Origin: Lomentospora prolificans
Lineage: Eukaryota > Ascomycota > Sordariomycetes > Microascales > Microascaceae
Direction of reading: 5' to 3'
Length of the DNA stretch: 64,000 nt
Assembly: GCA_029532625.1 (NCBI GenBank)
Contig: JARFXM010000009.1
Span: forward strand, 1,612,001-1,676,000
The position numbers were made by a program, and so were the translations under genes. This document shows, one piece after another, positions 1 through 12,400 of the stretch. Within the stretch, counting starts at the first letter, position 1. The number at the start of each line of letters is the position of its first letter. Under the pieces are notes generated by a model, which saw only the letters and a program-made list of their open reading frames with translations, made no database searches and had not been told where the DNA came from.

Positions 1-88
1 ATTTATTTTTCTTGATATATTATCTATTAATCTATTAGAATAAAAATCAATAGTATCATTAAATTAATTACTTATTCCAAAATATAAA

Positions 89-460
89 TATAACAGGTTG
101 AACCCTGGAATATAAGTGCCAGCAATGCTAGCACCCCTACACCCCCTGAAAGAGGACTATATCCTCCTAATAGACCTACTATAATTAGAATACCTATATA
201 CCCCCCTATTAGGAGGTCTATAAGTAATCTCCTTATAAACCTACTATAGTAGGACTATATATATACCCCCTATCTAGAAGACTATAACCCTACTATAAAC
301 CTACTCCTATATGAGTATATATCCCTATAGATAGCTTCTATATAACTACTACTATAATAGAAACCCCTTTTTTCCTATTCTTTCCTTTTACTCTTTAGTT
401 ATTTTATAATAAATATATCTAGACCCTATATTATAGACTATACTTTATAGCTAACTTATA
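89..460 (+). repeat. 5' LTR of the Gypsy element
   Basis: About 372 bp, matching 5504-5878. The outer 75 bp or so keeps TpG and CpA dinucleotides, whereas the inner remainder is fully RIP-converted. This mirrors the 3' LTR, where the outer end is the preserved part. Confidence 0.88.
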
Positions 461-3400
461 ATATATTATAAAATAACTCTTCCTAAAAAGAACCCTTAGA
501 AATAATAATTAGTTACTATAATATCTCTAAGTATTCCCTTTATAATTAACCCCTCTTTATTAGAAGAAAAGATCTCTTTAAATCCTAACTAGGTAAATTA
601 TATAATTAAATAAATTATAAACTAAGTTATATAACTAATATAAGAATAGCTAGCCTAGCTAACTACTACCTTATAGATAATATAAGCTATAATAATAAAC
701 CTAGCCTTATTTATTAGGTTTACTCTAAGTATATAGATACCCTTCTCTAGCTAGCCTTCTAAGCCCTTTACTAAGGAGATACCCTTTACTATTTATTAAA
801 GAGTAGTTAAACTAAAACTCTTACTAGATTTTCCTAAGTTTACTAGAAAGTAGAAGGATTATAATATATAAATATAATAAATATATAATAAAATCTACTA
901 TAATAGCTTACTTATTAGAAATAATAGAAGGATATAGTACTATATATTATTAACTTTTACTTAAGACTAATACCCTAAGCTATAGTTTTAACTTTCTTTA
1001 CTAAAAGTAGATTAAATAGTCTTTAAGACTTTAATACTTTTATAGATTATCTAGATTAGATCTATACTAATAAGAACTAAAGAGCCTAAGCTTATAATAA
1101 ATTCTATACTTTAAAATAAGGAAATAATAAATTCTACTTATCTTATCTACTAAGGTATAAATAGCTAATAATAAAAGTAGATATAGCTAGTTAAGTAGAT
1201 AATACTAAGATCTCCTTTTTTAAGAAGAGTCTTTACTAAGAGATCTATAAAAAACTAATTAATATAAACCTCTTTACTAAGTACTTCTTATAGATTAACT
1301 ATATTAAGGAAATTATAAGTAAACTTAAATAATTAGAATAAAGCTTATATCTAGTTTACTATTAAAACCCTAACTTAACTAGAAGACTAGAAAAGAAACC
1401 TAACTCTTAGTATACTCTAGACTATTACTTTTAATTTAATAGAGATAGGGATATAAAGATAATAAAAGTAAATTATACTTATATAAATAGATATACTAAG
1501 TAAAAATAGAATTATAATTATTTACTAAAAAATAGAAGGGAATTAATATAATCTTTTTATCTTAATATTAGTTCCCTTTATAGTAATTCTAAATACTTAT
1601 CTATACTATTAAAAGAAGTCTTTATTAAATAAGTAAAAGAAGATATAAAGAATACTCTAAAATCCTTAAATAAAAAAAGTAAATTAGAAAAAGGTTAGTT
1701 TTAATATAAAGTTAAGTATTAGAATCTCTAATAATTAAAAAGTAAGATTAAGAAGTTTTTAAGCTAAGAATAAATAGGAATCTTATATTAATTACTATCT
1801 AAATTAATAAAAAAGTTATTAAAGTATTAGTAAATACTAGGTATAACTTTTATATAATTATTAGTAAATTCTTTACTAAATTACTTTACTTTCTTTTTAT
1901 TAATTACTCTTTTTAAATAATATAAAAGTTCTCTAATAACTCTTTAGCTATATATACTATAAGTATAGCTATACTAGATATAAAGATAAAAGAGTTTATA
2001 GAATACTTCTTTACTTATATTATCCCTAATCTAAGTAAGGACTTATTCTTAGATAAGCCCTAGTTAAAAAGGAATACTATTATTTTTTATATAGATTAGT
2101 ATTACTTTTTCTATAGAAAAGTAGAGATTACTATTTATCTTATAAGTAAAGAAGAGCTTATAAGATTTTAAAAGATCTAAATAATAGCCCTTCTCCTTAT
2201 ATACTCCTTTACTATACTTTATAAGTATTTTTACTATAAGAAACTATTTATATCTATATAATTAAAAATAATAAGTATTATAAATATAGATAAAATACTT
2301 AAGAAAAAAGTTTTTATAAACTTAGAAAACTATATTTTATAATATATCCTTAAAGAGTTCCTCTAACTTTTCTCTAAAAACTTTATAAATAAACTACTTT
2401 TTTATTAGCTAAGAGTAGACTATAAGATTAACTTAATCTTAGATAAGAATAGTATAAAGCTATTTTTATTATAAGGATTATTATATTATATATCTAGAGA
2501 GAAGCTACTAGTCTTCTACTAGATACTCTCTAAACTACTTAATAAAAGGTTTATCTAAGTTAGTAGCTTATTAGTAATAGCTTTAGTACTCTTTATATAG
2601 AAATAAAAAAGTAGCCTCTACTTTTATATTAATTACTAAGTACTTAATATAATATTAAAAAAGGACTACTACTCTCTCCTACTAATTATAAAAATTCTAT
2701 ATAACCTAGCTAATACTTAATAGTTTATAAAACTAGATATCTATACTACCTTTTATAAGATCTATATAGTAAGAAGCTATAAAGAGAAAACTACTTTCTA
2801 GATTTAATATAAACTTTTTAAATATTTAATATATCTATTTAGACTATAATACTCTTATAACTTTCTAGTAGCTTATTAATATAATCTTATATAAATTTAC
2901 TAATTTTATTATAGCTTATATTAATAATATACTTATTTATTTAAAAAGATCCTAAAGTAATTATAAAGTAAAAGTATAGAAAATACTTTAAGTATTTTTT
3001 AATATAAGACTATACCTAGATTTAAAAAAGTATAAGTTTAGTATAAAAATAGTTAAGTACTTAAAGTTTATAATAATTACTAGAAAAAGTATTTTTTATA
3101 ATCTAGATAAGCTAAGAGTTATTTATAAATAAACTTTACTAACTTTTATAAAAAGTATTTAAAGTTTCCTTAGTTTTATTAACTATTACTAAGTATTTAT
3201 TTATAACTTTATAAAAATAACCTTACTATTAACTTAACTAATAAGGAAAGAAGTCTTATTTTAGTAGAGCTAAGAGTAGTAAGAGGCTTTTAATACTTTA
3301 AAGGTAGTTTTTATAAAGAAGCTAATACTTTACTAGTAGGACTTTAAATAACTTACCTAGGTTAAGATAGACTATTCTAGATCTACCCTTAGTAATATCC

Positions 3401-5503
3401 TCTCTTAGGAGGATAGTAGTAGATAGTACTATATTATAGCTTACTATTTATAATAACTTAGTTCTACTAAGTATAATTACCTTATTTATAATAAAGAGAT
3501 ACTAGTAATTATATAATATCTCTTTAAATAATTTATAGAATTAATTAATTATAGAACTTTTACTATTCTTATAGATTATTAGAATCTTACTTACTTTATA
3601 ACTAGGTAGTAGCTAATAGAATAGTAAAGCTACTAGGCTAAACTCTTATCTTATTATTATTTTACCCTATATTACTATTTAAAGAGCTTAAATAGTATAG
3701 CTAATACTTTATCTTATTAAGAGTAAGATATCTTATAAGATAACCTAGATAACTAAGAAATAGGATATTTTATCTAACTAATTCCTATTTTTATACTTTT
3801 TATAAAACTTACTATTATCCTACTAGAGCTATTTTAAATAGTATAGAGTAGACTTATAGAAGGGCTCCTAGTAATAAATCTTATAGATATCTTCTAGATA
3901 AAGCTAGAGCTATAATAACTCTAGAATAATACTTTATAAGAGGATATTATTTATTAGAAAGTATTTACTATAGTTTTATAAGGGGACTAGAATTTTCCCT
4001 TAATACTAAATCTTAAACTATAGATATTAGAATACTATATTAATATAAATAACTAACTTACCTTTAGAGATTAATTATAAGTATTTAATAAAGGTATAAA
4101 CTACCTTTTATAAAGTTATATAATCTAAGCTATCTATAATATAAGTACTATTAGCTACCCTAGCTATAAAGGAACTATTACTATAGTAACTTATTAGTTT
4201 TATTAGCTTAGATTAATATAGGATATCTACTAGTTTATAAGGAATTATAATATCTATAAAAGAGGAACTATCTAAAGATAAGCTAAGTATAGCCTCCTTA
4301 AACTACTTCCTATACTAAAGAGGACTTATAATAAGCTTACTATAGATTTTATTATTAACCTTCCTCCTACTAGTCTAGATAAAGTAACTTTCTTATAAGT
4401 TATTATTAACTACTTCTTAAAGAATATAATATTAGAACTAATAATAACTATAGCTATAAAAGCCTATACTAAGTACTTCTTTACTATCTACTACTAGTAT
4501 TATAGGATTCCTAACTTAATTATAAGTAATAAAAGTAGTAACTAGATAAGCTACTTTTAGAAAAGGTTTTATAAATACTTAGGGATTAAATACTAGCTAA
4601 GCTTAGCCTATTATTTATAGATTAATAGTAACTTTAAATAAATAAACTAGGAAGTATAATACTATTTATAAGTATTTATTTACTACTTTTAGTTAGATTA
4701 GGGTAAGTATATCTTATATATATAGCTAGCTCTAAATAATAAGATAGACTCTACTATTAGGATAAGCCTATTCTTCCTAGAATATAGCTATAATATAGAC
4801 TCTCTTAGTATTATAGAGAGTACTCTTTTTACTCCCTATAATATAAAGGAGAAATAAGCTAATAAATTCTATACTAACCTCTATAAAACTATTAGGTTTA
4901 CCTAAATAGTAATAACTATAGCCTAACTTTAATAAGAGAAGGTAGTAAATATATAGTATTATTTAGTTAAATAGTTTAAAATTAGTAATAAAATCTAATT
5001 TTAAATAAAGAACTATAACTTATTATACTTATTAAAAAAGCTAGATTAGCTCTACTATAAATATATAATAATAGTAGTACTAAGTACTAATATTATAGAA
5101 TTAGATATCTTTAATAATATTTATAAATACTTTAATATAGACTTCCTATACTAAGTATATAGTAACCTACTATTAAATTAATAGATTAATAATATATAAC
5201 CCCTACTTTTCTATAAAGATAGAGAGGATAAGTACTAAGTAGTATAAATCCTTTATACTAGGTAGAAGAAGTAAAAAAAAAGCTAGTCTTATAAAGCCTT
5301 AATATACTAGGAAAGCTATATAGTCCCTACTTAGGAGCTAGTAGAAAATATATAGGAGATAGTAATATTAGATATTTATAAAGTATACTATAGACTTATT
5401 ACTAAAGTAGATAAACCTATAGAGGAATATAATAACTCCTAGAGCTTATATAGAGTTACTATAAGCCCCTAAGAAGGGCTCTCTAATAGGAGGAGGGGGG
5501 TAT

Positions 5504-5878
5504 TATAATAGGTTAAACCCTAGAATATAAGTACTAGTAATATTAGTACCCCTATACCCCCTAAAAGAGGACTATATCCTCCTAATAAACCTACTATAAT
5601 TAGAATACCTATATACCCCCTTATTAAGAGGTCTATAAGTAATCTCCCTATAAACCTACTATAGTAGGACTATATATATACCCCCTATCTAGAAGACTAT
5701 GACCCTACTATGAACCTACTCCTATAGGAGTGTATATCCCTATAGATAGCTTCTATATAACTACTATTATAGTAGAAGACCCCTTTTTCCTATTCTTTCC
5801 TTTTACTCTCTAGTTATTTTATAATAGATATATCTGGGCCCTGTGTTGCAGACTATACTTCGCAGCTAGCCTGTTATA
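5504..5878 (+). repeat. 3' LTR of the Gypsy element
   Basis: About 375 bp, matching 89-460. The first 190 bp or so is RIP-converted, while the last part (from about 5695, especially 5831-5875) retains CpA, TpG and GC-rich words that are lost in the 5' copy. Confidence 0.88.
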
Positions 5879-5883
5879 ATAAA

Positions 5884-8170
5884 GTAGATTAAAATTAGTT
5901 AGTATTTAGATTTTCTAATAAATCTTTTATGATCTCATTTTATATTATCCTCTTTATTTCACTTTTGTTATTCATATTTTCTTATTTAATAATAATAATA
6001 TAAAGACTTTTTAAACTAGAAAGTATTTTATATATAAGGTATTTAGTTATTTTATTATTTTCTTCTTTATATACTAGTAAAAATAATAGATATTAAACTC
6101 CTTATTACTTTTACTTTTACTTTTACTATTAGTTAATCCATTTTTTTCATAATAAATGTATTATATCTTTTTAATTTAGAGTATTATTTTTACTATTTTT
6201 TTCTTTACTTAGTATTATAAATATATATCTAACTTATTTTAGCTTTCTTTCTTCTTTATTGATATTAAAATTATCCTTATATATCTTTTTAATGAAGTAG
6301 TTCCTCTTTTACTAGTTATTTTATTTTTAGTATATTTTAAATTATTAGAAATATTCCTTATTCTTTTATTTTATTTACTATAACTTCCTTAATAATTATT
6401 ATAATTAAGTATTACTTAAAAAGGGAGAGTATACCAATTCCTAACTATTACTTAATACAGCTTATACTACTATTACTATTAGTTTTTACTATTTACTTTA
6501 TTTATTAATACTATATCTATTAATTAAGTAAACTTTTTTATTAGTGGTTAAAACAGTAATAAAGATTATTCTGATAATTTTACTTTTTCTTCTACTTTTA
6601 TTATCTAGCTATCTATACTATTTTCATTAGTTTTGCTATTATTATCTATAAGATTAAGTTTCATTAATTATATATAATAACTAGCTAATCATAGATATTA
6701 CGATTATCAGATACTTATGTATTATATTTACTATATAATAAAAATATATACTAGTTTTTACTTTTTTATATTTATAATCATATATATATTCCTTATTAAC
6801 TATTCTAACTTTAAACTTTGTAAATACTTAATTACTAACATAAAGTAGCTATCTAATCATTAACTACTTTTTATTAAAATTATTATTTTTCATAAAACAC
6901 ATCTTATTTTGCTATATTAATACTTTATCTTATAATAACTTATATAACCTAATTACTATTTAATAAAATTTATGTATATTCTTATAAGTTTTTATCTTAA
7001 GTATATTAGTAAAGAGGGTTTTAATATAGAAGTATATTTACTTATCATTTATAAAATATCTTCGTTATATTTCTGTTTATTAATATCCAGCTAAAATAAT
7101 CTAATTAACTAAATCTATTATATTATTAGTATTCTATTATTATCTTACTTCTCAATAGTACTATAATAGCTAATACTATAAGATTAAATTATTATAATTA
7201 CTAAAGTATTATTTTCTAGAATATGTATATCATACCTTCTACTATCCTGGTTATATACTAGTTAGTTATAAATATTATTTTATCTTAATAATAGGATTAA
7301 TAATATTATTATAAATTTTAATAGTAGTTGATATTAACTAGCCATATACTCTTTAATATTAAATATTATAGCTAACTAAATCTTAATTATAAGTACCTTA
7401 GTATAAAAGTATTATCCTTTACTTATACTATTAAATCTTATATATAAAAATCCTATAAAGAGTGGATACACAGTACTTATTACTTTAACTGATAACTATC
7501 TCAACTATTTTTACTTCTTTCTCTTAGTATAAATTTAATTAGTAAAAGTTAGTCTGTTTTAGATATAAAAGGTAATAGTTTTAATATATTTACTAATGCG
7601 TATTATTACTAATAAATACTTTGCTATAATTAAAGTAATATATTACTTGATATATAAATCTTATATCTACTAATTATAAGTATTTTATATTCATTCTAGC
7701 TAGTAGGTATTAAGCATTCTTTGTAATAGCTTAATCTTTCTTTATAAACTTTTAACTAGCCTTCTTTATATAATTACTTTTCTAATAAAGCCTTAAAAGA
7801 GTATTCCTTTAATTTTATACTTATAAGGGTTACTATTATTATTAGAAAAAGGAAATTCTTTAGAAGTATTTAAAGAGGAAGTAGTCTCCACTTTGTAAAT
7901 ATAATTACTACTTTTTTTCTTCTTTTAGTAGGGGGTATCTTACTAAAATCTAGAAAAATATTATTATTAACTTCCTTTATTTCTATTTTACTTTTATTCC
8001 CTTAGTTCACAACTACTATAAAAAAGAATTTTATAACTAAATACTTAGATATACTACTAGTTAATCGTATTTATTAATAATCTTAGGAAAAAAATTTTAT
8101 TATTAAGATTATTCTTTTAAAAGGTAGTTTCGTATTTTAAGAATAAAGATTAAGAAAGTAGTATTACTAT
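5884..8170. other. AT-rich unassigned sequence
   Basis: About 2.3 kb of AT-rich DNA with no open frame and no domain I can recognise on either strand. CpA and TpG occur at low but non-zero frequency, unlike the neighbouring Gypsy element. It is probably older decayed repeat. No RNA gene was seen. Confidence 0.5.
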
Positions 8171-8485
8171 TATTATAGCTTTATGCTTGATTATATTACT
8201 TACTTACTAATCACTAAACTATTAATAAGTAAGTTAGTAAAAGGTTTTATAATATTATCCATAAAGTTTATTATAGTTATAGTTTTATATAAGTTTACTT
8301 TTATATAGTTGATAAGTATATAAGTAGGTATTCTCTTATAATAGTAAAAATAGTGTTATTTTTCTATCTATATTATAGTTTCCTACTTTATATATTCCTT
8401 GTACTTAACCTCTAGTATTACTTGTTTACTACTAAAGTTTTACTAAAGTATACCTACACTTACTTATATAGTATAGCATAGTATA
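8171..8485 (+). repeat. RIP-decayed solo LTR of the third LTR family
   Basis: This copy aligns along its length with the split LTR at 30333-30438/32923-33139. Both share the TATTA-x-AGCT start, the TTACTTGC-type repeats, the TAGGTATTCTCTTATAATAG block and the GTATAGCATAGTATA-like end. It carries more TpA than the copies near 30-33 kb. No internal region is attached, so it is read as a solo LTR. Boundaries are approximate to about 5 bp. Confidence 0.65.
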
Positions 8486-8649
8486 ATATAAACTAAGTTA
8501 GTTTAAGACTTTTATAACTTTATAATTATTAATTACCTTAGGTATAAAATTACTTCAATAATACTATTAAAGAATTTTATATAGCTAAAATTAGTTTTCA
8601 ATATAAAATAATATAAATAGTATAAAGAATTATAAATTATCTAGAAAAA

Positions 8650-9105
8650 AATAAGGGGATATAATATAGCTATACCTAAGTAAGAAGGTTTTAAATATTA
8701 TAGAGTTAGATTAGGGAGTATTTACTATAAGCTTATAGAATTATAATATAAACCCTTTAACTTAAAAGGCCCTTTTTTCTTCTAAAGCTCTTTAACTAAC
8801 TTCTTTTTATATTTCTATCCTATTTGTTATTTAAGTAAAATATAAGCTAATTCTAGATTTTATTTTAGAGTCTTTAAACTATCTTAAAATAATGTCTAAC
8901 CTAAGGGTCTAAAATATTAAATTCTAAATGATCTAAAGAATAATACCTTAAGATTTATTAATTATTATTCTGTCCTTAAAATATCGTTAATAAAATTCTT
9001 CTAAGTCTTATTATAGTTCTAGAGTATTTAAGTATTAAAGGGATTTATGGCTTAGTTCTAGCTAGATTAAATCTAACTTAACTTTTAATATAAAGGCTTT
9101 TTATA
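8650..9105 (-). repeat. LTR 0 of the array
   Basis: About 456 bp, similar throughout to the LTRs at 9469, 14701, 19522 and 26699. It is followed by about 360 bp (9106-9468) matching the LTR-proximal internal sequence of the next copy (9916-10270), then directly by LTR 1. The leftmost copy is therefore almost entirely deleted. Confidence 0.75.
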
Positions 9106-9386
9106 TTAAGTTTTTAAGAACTTATAATTTATTTCTAATTTAGGATTCTTTATATAATATTTTTCTTCACTAAAAAGCCTAATACGAAAAAAAGTAAAAG
9201 GTAGGATAGTTAATCTTTAAGGTTTTATTTAAGGTTAATACTAAATAAGGTTTATAATAACTTTCATTTCTCATTAAAGTATTATAATATTGATATATCT
9301 TAATCTTAAATTTTAAAAGTTTCTTTTTTATTCTTTAAGTATTTAAGGATTAATTAATTCTTTCTAGTTCCAGAATTTTGAATATT

Positions 9387-9403
9387 CCCCCCCCCCCCCC
9401 CCC
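9387..9403 (+). repeat. Poly-C run (17 nt)
   Basis: An uninterrupted run of 17 C followed by T7 and C5. It sits inside the truncated internal fragment between LTR 0 and LTR 1, at the site where the other copies have a short run of about five C (near 10200). It looks like slippage expansion. Confidence 0.9.
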
Positions 9404-9468
9404 TTTTTTTCCCCCTTATAACTTTATAGTAAGTATAATTATTACTAATAATATATATTATATCATTT

Positions 9469-12400
9469 TATAAGGGAAAATAATATAGTTATACTTAAGA
9501 AAGTCCTAAGTATTATAGAATTAGATTAGAAAATATTTACTATAGGTTTATAGAATTATAATCTAGAAACTTTAAAGAGCCCTCCTTTCTTCTAAAGCTC
9601 TTTAACTAGCTTCCTTTTATATTTCTATTATTTATTCTACTTAAATAGGATATAAGCTAGTTCTAGACTTTATTCTAGATAGTCCTTAGATTATTTTAGA
9701 ATATTCTCTAATTTAGGTTTTATAATACTAGGTTCTAAATAATCTAAAGAATAAAATCTTGACTTATTAATTCATTATTCCTTTTTTAAAGTATCCTTAG
9801 TAAAACTCTCCTAATTCCTACTATAATCCTAAAGTATCTAAGGATTAATAAGTGTTAGTTCTTAATATTAGTTAGACTAAATCTAACTTAACCCTTAATA
9901 AAAGAATCCTTTTATAATAAACCCTTAAGAGTTTATAATTAGTCTCTAATCTAGGGTTTTTTATATAATACTCTTTATTATTAGAAAGCTAAGTAGGAAA
10001 AGGAATAAAAAGTAGGATAGTTAATCTTTAAATTTTTTATTTAAAGTTAGTATAAAGTAGAGCTTATAATACTTCTTATCTTCTATTAAAAATTATAAAC
10101 TTACTTTTTCTTAATTTTAGATTTTAAGAGTTCTCTTTTATTCTTTAAATATTAAAGGATTAATTAGCTTTTTATAGTTATAGACCTTTTATCTATTTCC
10201 CCCTTTTATAACCCTATAGTAAATATAGTTATTATTAATAATACTTTATATATTATTTTAAGTTTCTTCTTTTCTATAAAAGGCTCCTACTTTTAAAAAA
10301 GGGTTTTAGAAAGTCTACTATATCTTCTAATTTCTATTCTTAGCTTCTCTTTTTTTTCTTTTCTTTCCTTCTAGATTATTTTTATGATATTTTATATTTT
10401 ATTTAAAGATATTTTAAATATATCCTTAAATTTAATATTATAATAACTTATATACTTAATAATATAACCTATTAACTTTTACTTATAGTAAAGACTTATT
10501 AGATATTAAGTTTAATAATAAGTAAGATTGATTAGTTAGATATAAGCTTAAACTTTATTTTCAATATACCTTATTAATCTATTTAGACTTATTTCTCTTT
10601 TATATTAATAATTCTAAAGGATACTCTTATAAGTTATATTTAATATTAAGTTATATTTAATATTAAGTTATATTTAATATTAAGTTTATATTTAATATTA
10701 AGTTTATATTATTTTATAATTTATTTAGCCTTCATTGTATCTAAATATAATTAATTAAACTTTAATAAATTCTTTTTACTTTTTAATTTTATTTGAATAG
10801 TATATTTACTATTTAGTAAAGACCATTTATATTCTCATCTTAGGAAAAACTATTAGTAATATTATAGTTGATATATTAACTAAATTCTAATACTTATTAT
10901 GTCTTCTTTAGAATTTTTAAAAACTACTTTTACGTATATTAATAAAAATAATGTTAAAGTCCTTGTTTATAAAAAAAATAATATCTTTATATCTCTTAAT
11001 TATAATTACTATTGTTTAAAAAGAATTATAAATATTATTATTCTTTATAATTATTCTAAAGTTAATAGCTTAATTTCCAAATTTTTATAATTAATAATAT
11101 TATAATTATTATATTTAAACTATTTTTAGTTATTAACTTATTAAGTTAAGTAAAATTAGTTTAGTCTACTTAAACCATCTAGGTTTATTAATTATAAATA
11201 GTAAAAAGTATTTATTTATTAAGAATATAAGCTATAGGCTTTGATAGTTTCTAAAAAAGCTAAAATTGTTTAATTTTATTTTTAAGGATTTATAATATGT
11301 TTTTACTTTTTATTTAACATATTATTTTACCAAGGCTTTAATAAAGTAAATAGGTAAAAGGTTTTTTATAGAAGTTGTTTTATAGATTATATAAGTTTAT
11401 TAGATATATTAATAATTAAATATTTAAAAAGGTAATTTAGACTTTTCTTTAAGTTATTTTAATAACTAAAGTTTATCTTTTTACTTTTATTTTAGATTAT
11501 TTTATTAACTAGTTAAACTTTTAGTAAGTTCTCTAAACTTTTATTAAAAAACTTAGCTTTAAGTTAAAAAAATTATAAATAGTTTACTAATTAATACTTA
11601 CATAAAAACTTCTAGTATTCTAATTTTATTATCTTAAAAAAGTATTTCTATAGTTTTACTCTTTTCTTTTTACTTTTTTCTAATAGTATATTATAATAGC
11701 TTATTATATATTATTTAAATTCTCTAATAGTTCTTTCTTAATTATTTTATTTAACTAGAAATCCTATTTATTTTACTAGATAAAACTTAGTTTTACTTTT
11801 TTCTTTATTTTTAATGATTTTTTTTGATTTCTTATTCTTTTAGCTTCTCTTCTAAATCTAGAAGAGATTAAAATATATTCTTATCTTCTTAGTTTTTCTA
11901 AAGTTTTAAAAGATTTATTAAAAATATAAAGTATAGTTACTAATACTTAGTAAAAAGATTAAATTAAATAAGTATTCTATTTTACATATTTGAGGACTTT
12001 AGTATGGATATAGGTTAATCTTAATTTCTTTTTTATTATTTTAAAAAGAAAGTTTTAAATAAATAATATAAATATTGATCTTATTTTAAAAATAATCTGT
12101 ATTTAATATTTATTATAATATTATTTTTTATATTTTAGTTATAATCATTTAGATATTTTATTTATCTATTTCTAACCATAATAAACTAATTTAATTATAC
12201 TTTTAATATTCTTAATTTAGAATTAGTTTAGATAAATTATTAATTCAATAAATTAAAAATACTATTTATATAAAATTTGAAATAAAGAAATCTTAATATT
12301 TTAATTTAGTAAATTACTACAAGTGAACTCTACATAGTTTAGGACTTAATTTTATTAATATATACTTTTTAAAAGTAAATTACTAGGTTTAATTTATTCT

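Larger units (their letters stand above)
89..5878 (+). mobile_element. Ty3/Gypsy chromodomain LTR retrotransposon, RIP-killed
   Basis: A complete but dead element. LTRs of about 372-375 bp lie at 89-460 and 5504-5878, with inverted ends TATAACAG...CTGTTATA (presumably TG...CA before RIP) and a 5-bp target duplication ATAAA at 84-88 and 5879-5883. A G-rich polypurine tract lies at 5489-5500, just before the 3' LTR. Reading the plus strand, the reverse transcriptase box is at 2911-2940 with both catalytic Asp codons now Asn. RNase H-like sequence follows at about 3361-3470, an integrase zinc region at about 4150-4260, the integrase core from about 4330, and a chromodomain-like tail at about 5225-5400. 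The order RT-RH-IN is diagnostic of Ty3/Gypsy, and the chromodomain places it among chromoviruses. Gag/protease should lie at about 1000-2100 but are too decayed to define. Many in-frame stops: no activity possible. Confidence 0.88.

Noticed and set aside
10899..11090. A 63-codon open frame in the AT-rich block
   Set aside because: It lies inside a RIP-decayed retroelement copy on the strand opposite to the element's coding strand; Asn/Ile/Tyr/Lys-rich composition is what random AT-rich DNA gives.
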